A DNA stretch of 64,000 nt from Microcoleus asticus IPMA8. GTDB taxonomy: Bacteria > Cyanobacteriota > Cyanobacteriia > Cyanobacteriales > Microcoleaceae. Within the stretch, counting starts at the first letter, position 1; each line of letters starts with the position of its first letter. The DNA lies in the NCBI RefSeq assembly GCF_013179805.1, contig NZ_SRRZ01000015.1:18349-82348 (forward strand), written 5' to 3'. The position numbers were made by a program, and so were the translations under genes. The notes beneath the pieces were generated by a model. The model made no database searches and was not told the origin of the DNA. It worked only from the letters and a program-made list of their open reading frames with translations. Of the stretch, positions 8,675-17,832 are shown one piece after another.

Positions 8675-9661
8675 CTAGTTTGAAGAACCTAAAAATTGGC
8701 TCAGTATTTGCAGATATTCTTCGCCGCCGATATGTGCCACATTAGTGTGACCTCCATCAGGAACTATGTAAAGCTGTTTGGGTTCAGGTGCTGCATCAAA
8801 CAGTTTTTTGCTCATTTCCACTGGAACTACTTTGTCAGCAGCCCCGTGAATAAACAGCACAGGCATTTGCAGCCGATCGACTTTTGAAAGAGAATCAAAC
8901 CGCTGTGTCAGCAAAACATCGATCGGAAACATCCAAAACAGCCCTTTTTGGAAATTCACCATCGCCCGTGTCGAAGTAAAAGAGCCTTCTACGATTAACC
9001 CCGCCGCCTCCGGGTGACGCACGGCTAGATCGATCGCGATCGCCCCTCCCAAAGAATGACCGTAGATATAAATTTGATTCGGGTTAATCCCCCGCTGTTT
9101 CACCAAATAATCCCAAGCAAGTTGAGCATCCTCATAAACCTGAGATTCGCTCGGAAAATCGCCCTGGCTTTTTCCATAACCGCGATAATCCATCACAAAT
9201 ACCGACAAACCTAATCGATGAAATCGATGAGCGTGTTCGACATTTGATCCCACATTTGAAGCATTGCCGTGCAGGTACAAAACTACCCCCCCTAACCCCC
9301 CCTTGTTAAGGGCGGGAACCGCAGCGATGACCCGTTTGTCACTTTGGGGCGCAGCCAGAAACGACTCCTCCTTTCTGGCTCCACCCCTTGCTAAGGGGGG
9401 GCTGGGGGGATTTTCCGAGGCAGGAATCCACCACCCGTGCACGCTTTCCACCGCGCCTGTTTTAGTTGAAATTGGCAGCCAGACATCTTGATATTTCAAC
9501 TGAAAATCATCTGGCGTAGTTTCGATCGCGCGCGCGGGAAAAAAGATAAACTTACCTTGTGCTACAAATAGGAATACACAAGCAGCAGAATAAGCAACGG
9601 CCAAAACTATCCCAAAAGCTATTAGCGATTTAGACAAAAGGAATACTAGCAACTTGTTCAT
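8675..9661 (-). CDS. Membrane-anchored alpha/beta hydrolase with in-frame repeat insertion
   Basis: This is a 328-aa protein of the S33/BAAT-like (ABHD13-type) hydrolase family. An N-terminal hydrophobic segment (residues 8-34) is a likely signal anchor. The catalytic triad is visible: Ser in GHSLGG, Asp in HGAADKVVP and His in GGHTNVAH. The oxyanion motif LYLHGNASN is present. Between the WWIPA block and LYLHGNASN lies an extra stretch of about 42 residues with NPPSPPLARGG and NKGGLGG at its ends. It is encoded by a repeat with inverted GC-rich ends (9286-9410). Family members run straight from the strand into the LYLHG strand, so this is an insertion that kept the frame. The substrate is unknown. 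Confidence 0.9.
   Translation of the reverse strand: MNKLLVFLLSKSLIAFGIVLAVAYSAACVFLFVAQGKFIFFPARAIETTPDDFQLKYQDVWLPISTKTGAVESVHGWWIPASENPPSPPLARGGARKEESFLAAPQSDKRVIAAVPALNKGGLGGVVLYLHGNASNVGSNVEHAHRFHRLGLSVFVMDYRGYGKSQGDFPSESQVYEDAQLAWDYLVKQRGINPNQIYIYGHSLGGAIAIDLAVRHPEAAGLIVEGSFTSTRAMVNFQKGLFWMFPIDVLLTQRFDSLSKVDRLQMPVLFIHGAADKVVPVEMSKKLFDAAPEPKQLYIVPDGGHTNVAHIGGEEYLQILSQFLGSSN
9286..9410. repeat. Repeat element inserted in frame inside the hydrolase gene
   Basis: The left end CCCCCCCTAACCCCCCCTT (9286-9304) is nearly the reverse complement of the right end AAGGGGGGGCTGGGGGGA (9393-9410). The inner part contains further arms (TTGTTAAGGG and CCCTTGCTAAG). In the reading frame of the hydrolase it encodes PPSPPLARGG and NKGGLGG. 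Peptides of this kind are common in cyanobacterial ORFs hit by such palindromic elements. Confidence 0.75.
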
Positions 9662-9779
9662 AGATAGAGCACGCGGGAAATTAGAGATCGCTCAAAAGCT
9701 AATGGCAAATGATTAATTCAGACAATTAGCCAAGATCGATTACTAACTTCCGCTGCCGCATTCCGCCGAATTTCAAAAA

Positions 9780-11240
9780 TTAATGCAATTCAGGGTGGTG
9801 CAAGTGCCAATTCGTAGACTGTTCGTAAGCGTGAGCCACTTGAAACAGCCGAGATTCTTGCAAAACATTACCAATTAGTTGTATACCCACTGGCAGTCCT
9901 TTATCATCAAATCCGCAGGGCAAACTCAAAGCTGGTAAACCAGCAAGATTCACCGGAATAGTCATCAAATCTGACAAATACATACTCAGGGGGTCATTAA
10001 ATTTTTCCCCTGCCTTAAATGCGGTAGTAGGAGCAGTGGGACAGACTAAAACATCAACTTGAGAAAAAGCTTTTTCAAAGTCTTCTTTAATCAAAGTCCG
10101 AACTTTTTGAGCTTTTAGATAATAGGCGTCGTAATATCCAGCAGACAACACGTAAGTACCGATCGCAATCCGGCGTTTAACTTCCGCACCGAACCCTTGA
10201 GAGCGAGTTTTGGCATACATATCCAAAAGATTATCGGAGTCTGGAGACCGAAAACCGTATTTGACTCCATCATATCGCGCCAAATTTGCCGAAGCTTCCG
10301 AGGGAGCAATAATGTAGTAAGTGGGCAAACCGTAGCGGAACCGGGGACAAGAAATGACTTGAATTTCTGCGCCCAATTGTTGAAATTGCTCGATCGCCTT
10401 AGTAACAGCGTCTTTAACCCCCGAGTCCAACCCGACACCAAAAGTTTCTTTAATTACACCAATTCTAATCTGACCCTTCGGTCGCAAACTGGGTCTTAAA
10501 GCTTGGGCGTAGTCAGGAATTGGGACATTAAGACTCGTGGAATCTCTCGGATCGTAACCCGCGATCGCCCCCAACAAAATCGCCGCATCCTCAACAGTCC
10601 GGCCAAAGGGCCCGATTTGATCGAGAGAAGAAGCATAGGCGACCAAACCGTAGCGAGAAACCAATCCATAAGTCGGTTTCAGCCCCACCAAACCGCAAAA
10701 AGCAGCAGGTTGGCGGATTGAGCCGCCTGTATCCGAACCCAAACTCACGACACATTCTTCGGCGGCTACCGCTGCGGCAGAACCGCCAGAAGACCCTCCG
10801 GGCACGCGCTCCAAGTCCCAAGGATTTGCGGTAACTTGATAGGCAGAAGTTTCTGTCGAGCTCCCCATTGCAAACTCGTCCATATTCGCCTTACCCACAA
10901 TCACCGCACCGGCTGCTTGGAGTTTCGAGACGACGGTTGCATCGTAGGGAGGCACAAAATTCTCCAAAATTCGAGAGGCGCAGGTTGTGGGAACGCCCTC
11001 GGTACACATATTGTCTTTAACGGCGATCGGGATGCCGGCCAACAGGCCAATTTGCTCTCCGGCTGCGATTTGGGCATCCACTTTGTGGGCCTGCGCCAAT
11101 GCGCTGTCTGCTGTCACGCACAGAAAGCTTTTCAACTTCGGCTCTAGCTGGGTAATTCGGTCTAATGCTTCTTGAGTAATTTCCACAGCCGAGCGTTCTT
11201 TATTGACCAGTTGTCGGTGCAACTCGCGGATGGATGCCAT
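9780..11240 (-). CDS. gatA: Glutamyl-tRNA(Gln)/aspartyl-tRNA(Asn) amidotransferase subunit A
   Basis: This is the 486-aa amidase subunit of GatCAB. It releases ammonia from glutamine to convert mischarged Glu-tRNA(Gln) to Gln-tRNA(Gln). I chose the start MASIRELHRQLV, which fits family length; the longer ORF start at 11321 adds 27 residues unlike the family. The amidase signature is intact: catalytic Lys in GIPIAVKDN, then GGSSGGSAAAVAA and the SLGSDTGGSIRQPA nucleophile block. The gene stands alone; gatB and gatC are not in the window, as is usual in cyanobacteria. The ORF ends with a short polar tail (NWHLHHPELH). Confidence 0.97.
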   Translation of the reverse strand: MASIRELHRQLVNKERSAVEITQEALDRITQLEPKLKSFLCVTADSALAQAHKVDAQIAAGEQIGLLAGIPIAVKDNMCTEGVPTTCASRILENFVPPYDATVVSKLQAAGAVIVGKANMDEFAMGSSTETSAYQVTANPWDLERVPGGSSGGSAAAVAAEECVVSLGSDTGGSIRQPAAFCGLVGLKPTYGLVSRYGLVAYASSLDQIGPFGRTVEDAAILLGAIAGYDPRDSTSLNVPIPDYAQALRPSLRPKGQIRIGVIKETFGVGLDSGVKDAVTKAIEQFQQLGAEIQVISCPRFRYGLPTYYIIAPSEASANLARYDGVKYGFRSPDSDNLLDMYAKTRSQGFGAEVKRRIAIGTYVLSAGYYDAYYLKAQKVRTLIKEDFEKAFSQVDVLVCPTAPTTAFKAGEKFNDPLSMYLSDLMTIPVNLAGLPALSLPCGFDDKGLPVGIQLIGNVLQESRLFQVAHAYEQSTNWHLHHPELH

Positions 11241-12488
11241 GCTCGTACCTTTATCATTTCTACTTTGAGACAATACAGTTAATATAACTGGCAATTGCAC
11301 GCACTTACAGCTATTCGGCAAAGTCCGCTATTTTTGTGGCTTTGTTCGATCGCGCGATCGACCCTTTTACATACAATAGATTAAATTCTCAAAATCGCAC
11401 CAGACAAAAAATATCGCTAGAGCTTTTTACCTAATGTTTTAAAAAATAAAGAATGCAACTGTATTAGGACTTAGGCAAAAAGTGGTTTGACGTGTTAATT
11501 ATAAGGGTAAGGCGCGCAATGCGCCGCCTACATAATTAAGTTCTGCTTCCACAACTGTGTATGCAAAATTAAAATCCTTATAAAATTACCCATCCCGAAT
11601 TCTTTAATCTAAAATCTAAAAGCAAATTAGCCCTTTCCAAAATTTAAAATTTCTCACCCAGGTTATATTCGACGCAACCAATGATTTAGCGTATAAAAAT
11701 ATCAAAAAAAATAAATTCCTTCCCGATTGTTGCTGCTACCCTTTATGGGGAATATAACCAGATAATCTTGGCAAGATTGCTCCTGAGCTCTTACTCCTTT
11801 CGCTAGATACAATTAATCCATAGTTTAAAAGCATATTTAGATATCAAGCGGATTTCAACTTGGATTACCCCCCTGATAGTCCTGAAAAAACTGAAGAAGA
11901 AATAGAAACTTATTAACCAATACGCTTGAGTCAACACTGTTTATTGCCCGGAGATCCCCCTCGTATACCCCCAATCGTTGGGGGGATGCAAGATCGAGTT
12001 CTTGTTGCCTCCTTGGTTCGGGGGGCTAGCGAGGATCGGGCTTAACTGAACCGTATTGACTTATGAGCAACAAGGTATTAGCTTGTAGCTGCAACTTCAA
12101 AAAGAATTATCCCCAGATAATGAAGTGCGCTATTCTAGCCAAAAATTACGAAAAGTTATCAGTCATCCGAGTGAATTAATGGCTGCAGCGTAATTACAAA
12201 AAAGATCGAGCTTTTCGCATCCACGCCCATTGTGCCACGGGTCAAAAAGCCGATCGGAAATGTGGGGTTCACAAAAAAGCTCGGAACGCTCACCGCCACG
12301 CCGAGGTCTTTTGTTAGGCGCACCTGCAAAAAAACAGCAGTGTTTCCTCACCTGCATCTATCTGCGTGCATCAGCAGCAAAAAAAGCTAGGTATTTGCCC
12401 CCACGATCCCCAGGAAAACAATTTCATCCGGAATTATCCCCAAAACCAAAGATATATGGTAAGAAGTTCCCGATGCCCCGTTGGAGGA
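11241..12488. other. 1.2-kb gene-poor region with hairpins and coding relics
   Basis: No intact gene is recognised. There is a GGCGC...GCGCC hairpin near 11512-11526. A strong hairpin CCCCCAA-TCG-TTGGGGG lies at 11968-11984. Two stretches look like ends of lost coding regions. One is the 23 codons that end at the stop near 11915. The other is 12089-12193 (34 codons, reading ...LQKELSPDNEVRYSSQ... and ending SELMAAA), which follows an in-frame TAG. Neither resembles a family I can name. AGGACTTA, the end motif of the 7.7-kb repeat, recurs near 11466. Confidence 0.45.
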
Positions 12489-12944
12489 ATGCCACCTAAA
12501 GCTCACTTAGAATCCCACCTGACGGCAGAGGAACTCAAACTTCGCTACCGGCAGGCACAAAACACCACAGAGTCGCGCCGCTGGCACTTGCTGCTCTTAG
12601 TTTCCCGAAATTGGACTATCAAACAAGCAGCCCAAGTCGTAGGTCTCAACTACGACTACGCCAAAGAAATTGTCCAGCGCTATAACCGAGAAGGCCCTAA
12701 CTCTGTCAGGAACCGCAGCGGAGACCGCCAGCCCCCTCCTGCGAAATCCTTGCTGAATCCTGAACAGCAAGAAGAACTGCGACAAGCGCTGCAAGGATCT
12801 GCCCCCGACGGCGGAGACTGGACAGGCCCCAAAGTAGCTCGCTGGATTGCCGAAAAAATCGGTAGCGATCATGTCTGGCCCCAACGCGGCTGGGATTACC
12901 TCAAGCGGTTGGGTGCTGACTGGCGACGGCGGCGCAGAAAGTAG
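12489..12944 (+). CDS. IS630-type helix-turn-helix protein lacking the DDE domain
   Basis: This is a 151-aa protein that matches only the DNA-binding N-terminal half of IS630-family transposases. It has a homeodomain-like HTH (RRWHLLLLVSRNWTIKQAA...) and then a winged HTH (EQQEELRQALQG ... DWTGPKVARWIAEKIG ... PQRGWDYLKRLG). Transposases continue here into a DDE catalytic domain, but this ORF stops after a basic tail (ADWRRRRRK). No DDE remnant is seen downstream, and no terminal inverted repeats or TA duplications were found. It may be a truncated transposase or a stand-alone DNA-binding protein. The start is uncertain: GGAGG lies very close to the chosen ATG, and the frame is open upstream to 12366. 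Confidence 0.75.
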   Translation: MPPKAHLESHLTAEELKLRYRQAQNTTESRRWHLLLLVSRNWTIKQAAQVVGLNYDYAKEIVQRYNREGPNSVRNRSGDRQPPPAKSLLNPEQQEELRQALQGSAPDGGDWTGPKVARWIAEKIGSDHVWPQRGWDYLKRLGADWRRRRRK

Positions 12945-13032
12945 ATAGTTTGCAATATTTAGAGGGGGTTGATTTCCTTCGTGCGATCGCTCCCTTTATT
13001 TTGGTTATCTTAGCGCAGCGGCGCAATCAAAC

Positions 13033-13072
13033 GATTTTAGATTTTAGATTTTAGATTTTAGATTTTAGATTT
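13033..13072. repeat. TTTTAGA heptamer tandem array
   Basis: About five and a half copies of the 7-bp unit GATTTTA lie between the HTH gene and the serine hydrolase gene. The same unit recurs at 36.3 kb and, on the other strand, near 23.0 and 60.7 kb. It is of the STRR type known from filamentous cyanobacteria. Confidence 0.9.
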
Positions 13073-13157
13073 GTTCTCCTATCTAAAATCTTAAACCGTT
13101 TGACTGATGTAACAATAGCTGCTTATATAGAATTTGGTTGTGTTGAGGATGTTAAAT

Positions 13158-14459
13158 ATGCGAGGGATCAGGCCTTTTTTGTCGATCGCTAACAAGACTT
13201 TGGCAGTAGTAGCTGGCATCGGACTGGTTCAGATGTTAACAATCGCAAGTTCATTCTCTCAATCATCTAACCCGCGTTCCTTAGACGAACTCTACAAAAT
13301 TCGCGATCGGCTCGTCAGCGAATTAGAACAGCCCCCCTCTCCCTCCCCAGAACCAACCCTGCTCTCCCGCTTAGTTCCCGTCGCCACAAATCCTCAAGAA
13401 CAAGTCCTACAGCAGTTGCAGGCGGTGGAAGCTCAAATATTAGTAGAACAGAGGGCTAACGACAACTTACAGCAAGCAGTCCGTTTAGCCAACCGAGCCG
13501 TAGAAACTACACGGCAGCAAAATCAGTCGATCGAATCTTCGCAGCAAACTCAATTTTTGTGGCATCAGGCCCTCAACAACTTGCAGGAAGTTCCTCAAAA
13601 TTCATTTTTAGCTTCTCTCACTGCCTCAAAAACTCAAGAATACCGGGAAAATTTAACAGCAGCAACCTCTCAAGTGCAGCAAGCAAAATCTGATTTTTTG
13701 GCTGCGGTTGCCCGGGAAAGCGGTTTGTCTGGGCAAGCTTCGATCGGCATTTGCCACCTTTCTAGAGAGTGCGTGCACCTGCGGGGCGATGTACCTCCTA
13801 TCAGTCCGGCCAGCTTAATTAAATTGCCAATTGCTGTCGCCCTGATGCAAAAAGTCGAAAAAGAAAAAATTAGTCTGAACCAGGAAGTATTCGTCAGTCG
13901 CGGTAATTTCACCGAAGACTCATCGGCGAAGATTACGTCCAATCGCAATTACCCGCTACAGCTACTGTTAGAAGAAATGATCTATCGCAGCAGCAACATC
14001 GCCACCAATCAACTGATCGATTATTTGGGATCGGATTACATCAATCAATTCTTAGATAATCGCGGCTACGAAGTCACCCGCGTCAACTTCAAATTAATGG
14101 GGGAAAAAACTATGCCCACCAACCCCGGTTCTGGTCGCAACCGCGTGACTGCTAACGAACTCACCGAAATGATGGTGCAAATTTACAACGGCGAAACACC
14201 CGGTGCTAAACTGTTAATAGAAACTCTCAACCGCCAGTACGATCACGCTCTGGGATTTGCCGCCTTGCAAGGAACTAAAGCTCAGTGGTTGGGGGAAAAA
14301 ACAGGCCAAAATTCCTGGGTGCTCGGCACAACTTTAGCCATGAGCATTGACGACGAGGCATATGTGATGACTGTGATTGACAGCCGCAGCAGCGATCTGC
14401 AAATGCGCCAGTCTATTTCTAAAATTGCCGATTACATTGTCCGAAACCCCAGCTTTTAA
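13158..14459 (+). CDS. Class A beta-lactamase-like serine hydrolase, exported
   Basis: This is a 433-aa protein. I start it at the ATG at 13158 because GAGG lies 9 bases upstream; earlier in-frame TTG and ATG codons lack a spaced Shine-Dalgarno sequence. Residues 1-35 form a signal peptide or anchor. A Gln-rich, probably coiled-coil region of about 130 residues follows. The C-terminal 240 residues carry penicillin-binding motifs: SLIK (SxxK), SSN (SxN) and EKTGQ (KTG). This is the fold of class A beta-lactamases and D,D-peptidases. The long coiled coil and a less certain general-base glutamate make a cell-wall-related role more likely than antibiotic resistance. Resistance cannot be claimed from the sequence. 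Confidence 0.88.
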   Translation: MRGIRPFLSIANKTLAVVAGIGLVQMLTIASSFSQSSNPRSLDELYKIRDRLVSELEQPPSPSPEPTLLSRLVPVATNPQEQVLQQLQAVEAQILVEQRANDNLQQAVRLANRAVETTRQQNQSIESSQQTQFLWHQALNNLQEVPQNSFLASLTASKTQEYRENLTAATSQVQQAKSDFLAAVARESGLSGQASIGICHLSRECVHLRGDVPPISPASLIKLPIAVALMQKVEKEKISLNQEVFVSRGNFTEDSSAKITSNRNYPLQLLLEEMIYRSSNIATNQLIDYLGSDYINQFLDNRGYEVTRVNFKLMGEKTMPTNPGSGRNRVTANELTEMMVQIYNGETPGAKLLIETLNRQYDHALGFAALQGTKAQWLGEKTGQNSWVLGTTLAMSIDDEAYVMTVIDSRSSDLQMRQSISKIADYIVRNPSF

Positions 14460-14515
14460 CGGCTGGAATATAAAATTTATAGCTGGGGAAAACGCACCGC
14501 CCAAACAGTTAAAAA

Positions 14516-15346
14516 ATGCTGCATCAAAAACTCAGTGTTTCCGTCAAAGGCCAAGGGTTTCCCATCCTCTGCTTGCACGGCCATCCAGGTTCCGGCGATT
14601 GTATGTCCGTCTTTACAGAACACTTATCAAAGCGGTTCCAGACGATCGCACCAGACTTGCGCGGATATGGCAACAGCCGCACCTCAACTTTCTTTGAAAT
14701 GACCGACCATCTCCTCGATTTAGAAGCTCTTTTAGACCGATTGGGAGTCGATCGGTGTTTGGTGATCGGATGGTCTTTGGGAGGGATTTTAGCCCTGGAA
14801 TTAGCCATGAAATATCCCCAGCGAGTCACGGGTTTGATTCTACTTGCATCCGCAGCCAAACCGCGAGGAAGTCACCCTCCCATCTCTTGGCAAGATAACC
14901 TTTACACCGGTTTAGCCGGAATTATCAATTGGGCGATACCCGGTTGGCAGTGGAATATTGATACTTTTGGTAGGCGATCGCTCTTTCGCTACTTGATACA
15001 GCAGCAGAAAGCCACCCCTTACCGCTACTTAGCACAGGCAGGTACCCCCGCCTACCTCAAAACTTCCAACACGGCCACCAAGGCTTTAAATACCGCTCTG
15101 AGGGCTGGATACGATCGACTGATCCACCTCGGCGACATTCAATGTCCGTGCTTGGTGTTGGCCGGAGAGGGCGATCGGCACATCACCTCGGCATCGAGTT
15201 TAGAAACAGCCCGCCACCTTCACAATTGTCAGTGGCAGTGCTATCCAAATACAGCCCACTTGTTCCCTTGGGAAATTCCCGATCGGGTACTCGCAGACAT
15301 CGATAGTTGGATTGAGAAATTCCCCCAAGCAGTTGGTAATTGCTAG
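14516..15346 (+). CDS. Alpha/beta hydrolase (soluble, epoxide hydrolase/haloperoxidase-like)
   Basis: This is a 276-aa alpha/beta hydrolase without a signal peptide. It has the oxyanion motif LHGHPGSG, the nucleophile elbow GWSLGG, the acid Asp in AGEGDRHI and the catalytic His in TAHLFPWE. A helical cap lies between about residues 125 and 205. Its start is 57 bp after the stop of the upstream serine hydrolase on the same strand, so the two may be co-transcribed. There is no clear Shine-Dalgarno sequence. The substrate cannot be predicted. Confidence 0.9.
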   Translation: MLHQKLSVSVKGQGFPILCLHGHPGSGDCMSVFTEHLSKRFQTIAPDLRGYGNSRTSTFFEMTDHLLDLEALLDRLGVDRCLVIGWSLGGILALELAMKYPQRVTGLILLASAAKPRGSHPPISWQDNLYTGLAGIINWAIPGWQWNIDTFGRRSLFRYLIQQQKATPYRYLAQAGTPAYLKTSNTATKALNTALRAGYDRLIHLGDIQCPCLVLAGEGDRHITSASSLETARHLHNCQWQCYPNTAHLFPWEIPDRVLADIDSWIEKFPQAVGNC

Positions 15347-15549
15347 TCTTAAGTTTGGAGTTTGTCAGCAGCAATTAATCACCCAACAGTCAAGAATTTT
15401 GAATTTATATCGTTGCCGTTTACCTCCGAATCATAAATTTCCGAGTGCAGTGCGAGCTTCCCGCTCGCTATCAGCGCTCGCAAGCAAGGTATAATTCCGC
15501 AGTTACCGGATTTTAATTTACAACTCAAAACTCAAAATTTCCCGTGCTT
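15347..15549. repeat. Intergenic dispersed repeat (GCGAGCTTCCCGCTCGC hairpin)
   Basis: This short gap holds the hairpin-forming repeat GCGAGCTTCCCGCTCGC near 15451-15467. The same repeat lies just upstream of puuE near 52747-52763. No gene is seen. Confidence 0.6.
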
Positions 15550-15828
15550 CTACTGACCGCTCAAAACAGGCCACAGCCCTCCCTCAGTCAGCTTTCCCAA
15601 ATCATCTGCAACCGTCAAAGTAACAGGTTTGCAGCGAAGAATTGAAACACGAAGACCTTCTGCCCCTTCATTTTCTATGTCTTCTACATATCCTGCTTTT
15701 GCAGCTTCCGCTTCTGGAGCCGTCAAAAACGGCCCAAAATAGTAAATGCACCGCGGCGCTGAAGTTTTCACTTCAACCCACCAAGCCAATCCGAAAAAAT
15801 TGAGCAAGCTAATCAAGAATTCTTTCAT
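15550..15828 (-). CDS. DUF1816 domain protein
   Basis: This is a 92-aa protein with the cyanobacterial DUF1816 pattern: LAWWVEVKTSAPRCIYYFGPF, then EAEAAKAGYVEDIENEGAEGL and a CKP motif. Family members are small soluble proteins, sometimes fused to phycobilisome-linker-like domains. The function is unknown. The N-terminus is hydrophobic but short. It lies 300 bp downstream of rlmB on the same strand. Confidence 0.9.
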   Translation of the reverse strand: MKEFLISLLNFFGLAWWVEVKTSAPRCIYYFGPFLTAPEAEAAKAGYVEDIENEGAEGLRVSILRCKPVTLTVADDLGKLTEGGLWPVLSGQ

Positions 15829-16128
15829 GTGCTTTTCTAACGTATTTGACGGTGTTTTCAGGGTGCTGCGAACACGCCTAGGCTTTCGTTATTTACACGT
15901 GGCTGACTGCTACCAAGAACCTATCCAAACCTATTTAAAGCTGATATCTAAATAGATTGGTATTGAATTCCTGTTTGAACGTAGGGGGAAAGCCCCTTGT
16001 ACTTTCGCCTGTCCGTAACGAAAGCCGATCGGCTCTCCTTACTTGTTCAAGGTGTGCTGCCGCTCAATTCTGGGCGGCACCCACAATAAACTACTCTGTT
16101 GTGCTCTTTTTTTCAAGCACCTTTACGA
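15829..16128. other. Intergenic region downstream of rlmB with hairpins
   Basis: No gene is seen in these 300 bp. Just past the rlmB stop, GTGCTT and AGAGCAC flank a run of A (minus strand), a possible weak terminator near 16099-16121. A second hairpin with arms GTGCTGCCGC and GGGCGGCAC lies at 16055-16080. Confidence 0.45.
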
Positions 16129-17511
16129 TCAGTGTACGTGAAACTTTTTGGGCCCGCGCTGGCGGTAAATTTCGTATAAAGCCATCCCCGTTGCTACCGA
16201 GACATTGAGGCTAGGAGTCTTCCCCCTTAAAGGAATTGAAACTAATCCGTCACAGCCGCGCTGTATCAAAAGGCTCAAACCGTCAGCTTCACCCCCCACC
16301 ACTAAAACAGTGGGCCCAGAGAACTTGATTGTCTCTACCGATTGACCGACGCCGGCAGCAGTGCCATAAATCCAGAATCCGGCCTCTTTCAATTCTTCCA
16401 GCGCCCGGTTAAGATTGACAACCCTCGCCACTGGCAGGCTTTCCAAGGCCCCTGCGGCCACTTTTCTCACTGCCGAGGTAATCCCAACAGCCCGCCGCTG
16501 CGGAATCACCATGCCCTGAGCTCCCAATGCTTCTGCGGTGCGAATGATCGCCCCTAGATTGTGGGGGTCGTTGAGTCCTTCTGCCACCACAATTACTGGA
16601 TCTTCGCAAGCAGACTTAGCGTTTGCGATCAGTTCGCCCAAATCCAGGTATTCGTATGCTGATACTTGAGCGGCTACGCCTTGGTGGTTGGCTTTGCGCG
16701 TGATGTAGTCGAGGCGTAAATCGTCAACTTCATCAATGATGCTGCCGTTAGCCTTGGCTTCGGTTAGCAAGCTGTGAAAGCGGGGATCGTACCGCAGGTG
16801 CGGGACAACCCAGATCCGGTTGAGGACTTGGTTTGTTTCTAAAGCCGCTTGTACCGCATGGCGGCCGTAAATCATGTCGTCTGTGTCTGCGTCTGGTTGC
16901 ACGACTGTATTTGAGGCCGTGTCAACAGGGCGAGTGTCTCTGTCTTTGTCTCTGTCTCTGAAATGGTTGCCCCGGAATTCCTGCGGGCTGCTGTCTCTGT
17001 CTCTGTCTCTGTCTTTGTCTTTGTAATAATTGCCCCGGGATTCCTGCGGGCTGCTGTCTCTGTCTCTGTCTTTGTAATAATTGCCCCGGGATTCCTGCGG
17101 GCTGCTGTCTCTGTCTCGGAAATTGTTGCGAACCGGCTGCGGGCTGCTGTCTCTGTCTCGGAAATTGTTGCGAACTGGCTGCGGGCTGCTGTCTCTGTCT
17201 CTGTCTTGGTAATAATTGCCCCGGGATTCCTGGGGGCTGCTGTCTCTGTCTTTGAAATGATTATTTCTGCGAATTTCAGGTTGGCTGTCGGAATCGGCCC
17301 TCCGTTTGAAAATTGCTCTCACGGGCATTTCTCGGGATTGGGGGGAGAAGGTCGATCGCTTTTGAGGCGCATCTACTCCGCGAGTGTCGGGACGGGGCTT
17401 GCGTTCAAAGCGGGGAGAGGAGGGTTGTGAGTCCTGACGGCGGCCTTCGCTTTTGAATGGCTTGCTATCGGAATTTGAGCGCGAGGAGCTTGGTTTGGTA
17501 AATTTTCTCAT
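16129..17511 (-). CDS. rlmB: 23S rRNA (guanosine-2'-O-)-methyltransferase, SpoU family, with repetitive N-terminal extension
   Basis: This is a 460-aa TrmH/SpoU methyltransferase. The catalytic part (about residues 212-460) starts with the substrate-binding domain YGRHAVQAAL. It then has the SPOUT trefoil-knot motifs: GLNDPHNLGAIIRTAEALG, VVGGEADGL and IPLRGKTPSLNVSVATG. The expected activity is 2'-O-methylation of G2251 in 23S rRNA. The first ~210 residues are a low-complexity extension rich in R, D, S and N, with about seven imperfect copies of a unit containing RDRDSSPQ. Bacterial RlmB usually begins at the YGRHAV block. The extension looks disordered and may bind RNA. Upstream on the same strand is mrnC, a common neighbour of rlmB. 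Confidence 0.94.
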   Translation of the reverse strand: MRKFTKPSSSRSNSDSKPFKSEGRRQDSQPSSPRFERKPRPDTRGVDAPQKRSTFSPQSREMPVRAIFKRRADSDSQPEIRRNNHFKDRDSSPQESRGNYYQDRDRDSSPQPVRNNFRDRDSSPQPVRNNFRDRDSSPQESRGNYYKDRDRDSSPQESRGNYYKDKDRDRDRDSSPQEFRGNHFRDRDKDRDTRPVDTASNTVVQPDADTDDMIYGRHAVQAALETNQVLNRIWVVPHLRYDPRFHSLLTEAKANGSIIDEVDDLRLDYITRKANHQGVAAQVSAYEYLDLGELIANAKSACEDPVIVVAEGLNDPHNLGAIIRTAEALGAQGMVIPQRRAVGITSAVRKVAAGALESLPVARVVNLNRALEELKEAGFWIYGTAAGVGQSVETIKFSGPTVLVVGGEADGLSLLIQRGCDGLVSIPLRGKTPSLNVSVATGMALYEIYRQRGPKKFHVH

Positions 17512-17566
17512 GGGTTTTTTGTGGCAGTCAAAGCGATTTTTGATTTTCGATTTTTGATTTTCGATT

Positions 17567-17697
17567 GAAGAATTGACGGTTCAATCTTGGGGCTGTGAGA
17601 TTTTTGATTGGCTGGGGAGGAAGCATCGATTGAAGAATTGAAGAATTGACGGATCGATCTTGGGGCTGTGAGATTTTAGATTGGGTGGGGAGGGAGC
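17567..17697. repeat. 58-bp direct repeat pair in the mrnC-rlmB gap
   Basis: Two copies (17567-17624 and 17640-17697) begin with GAAGAATTGACGG and end near GGGGAGG(A/G)AGC, with only a few differences. Upstream at 17535-17563 are GATTTTCGATTTTTG-type short repeats. The 321-bp gap 17512-17832 holds no gene. Confidence 0.75.
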
Positions 17698-17832
17698 AAG
17701 GATTTTGCTGTGATCAAGTTGCTAATTAATGGCTGATAAATCCTGTTTGCCCGATCGAGATTTTTGCAGTTTTAGGTTTGTCGCCGTGCAAGGGTTGTTA
17801 ATTAATCCCTCCTCATTCCCAACTCTTAACTG

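Noticed and set aside
13134..14459. Antibiotic-resistance beta-lactamase
   Set aside because: SxxK, SxN and KTG motifs are present. The long coiled-coil N-terminus and the uncertain general base do not support a resistance claim.
16963..17430. 155-codon plus-strand ORF opposite rlmB
   Set aside because: It is the antisense reading of the CTGTCT-type repeat in the rlmB extension. It has no ribosome-binding site and is low complexity.
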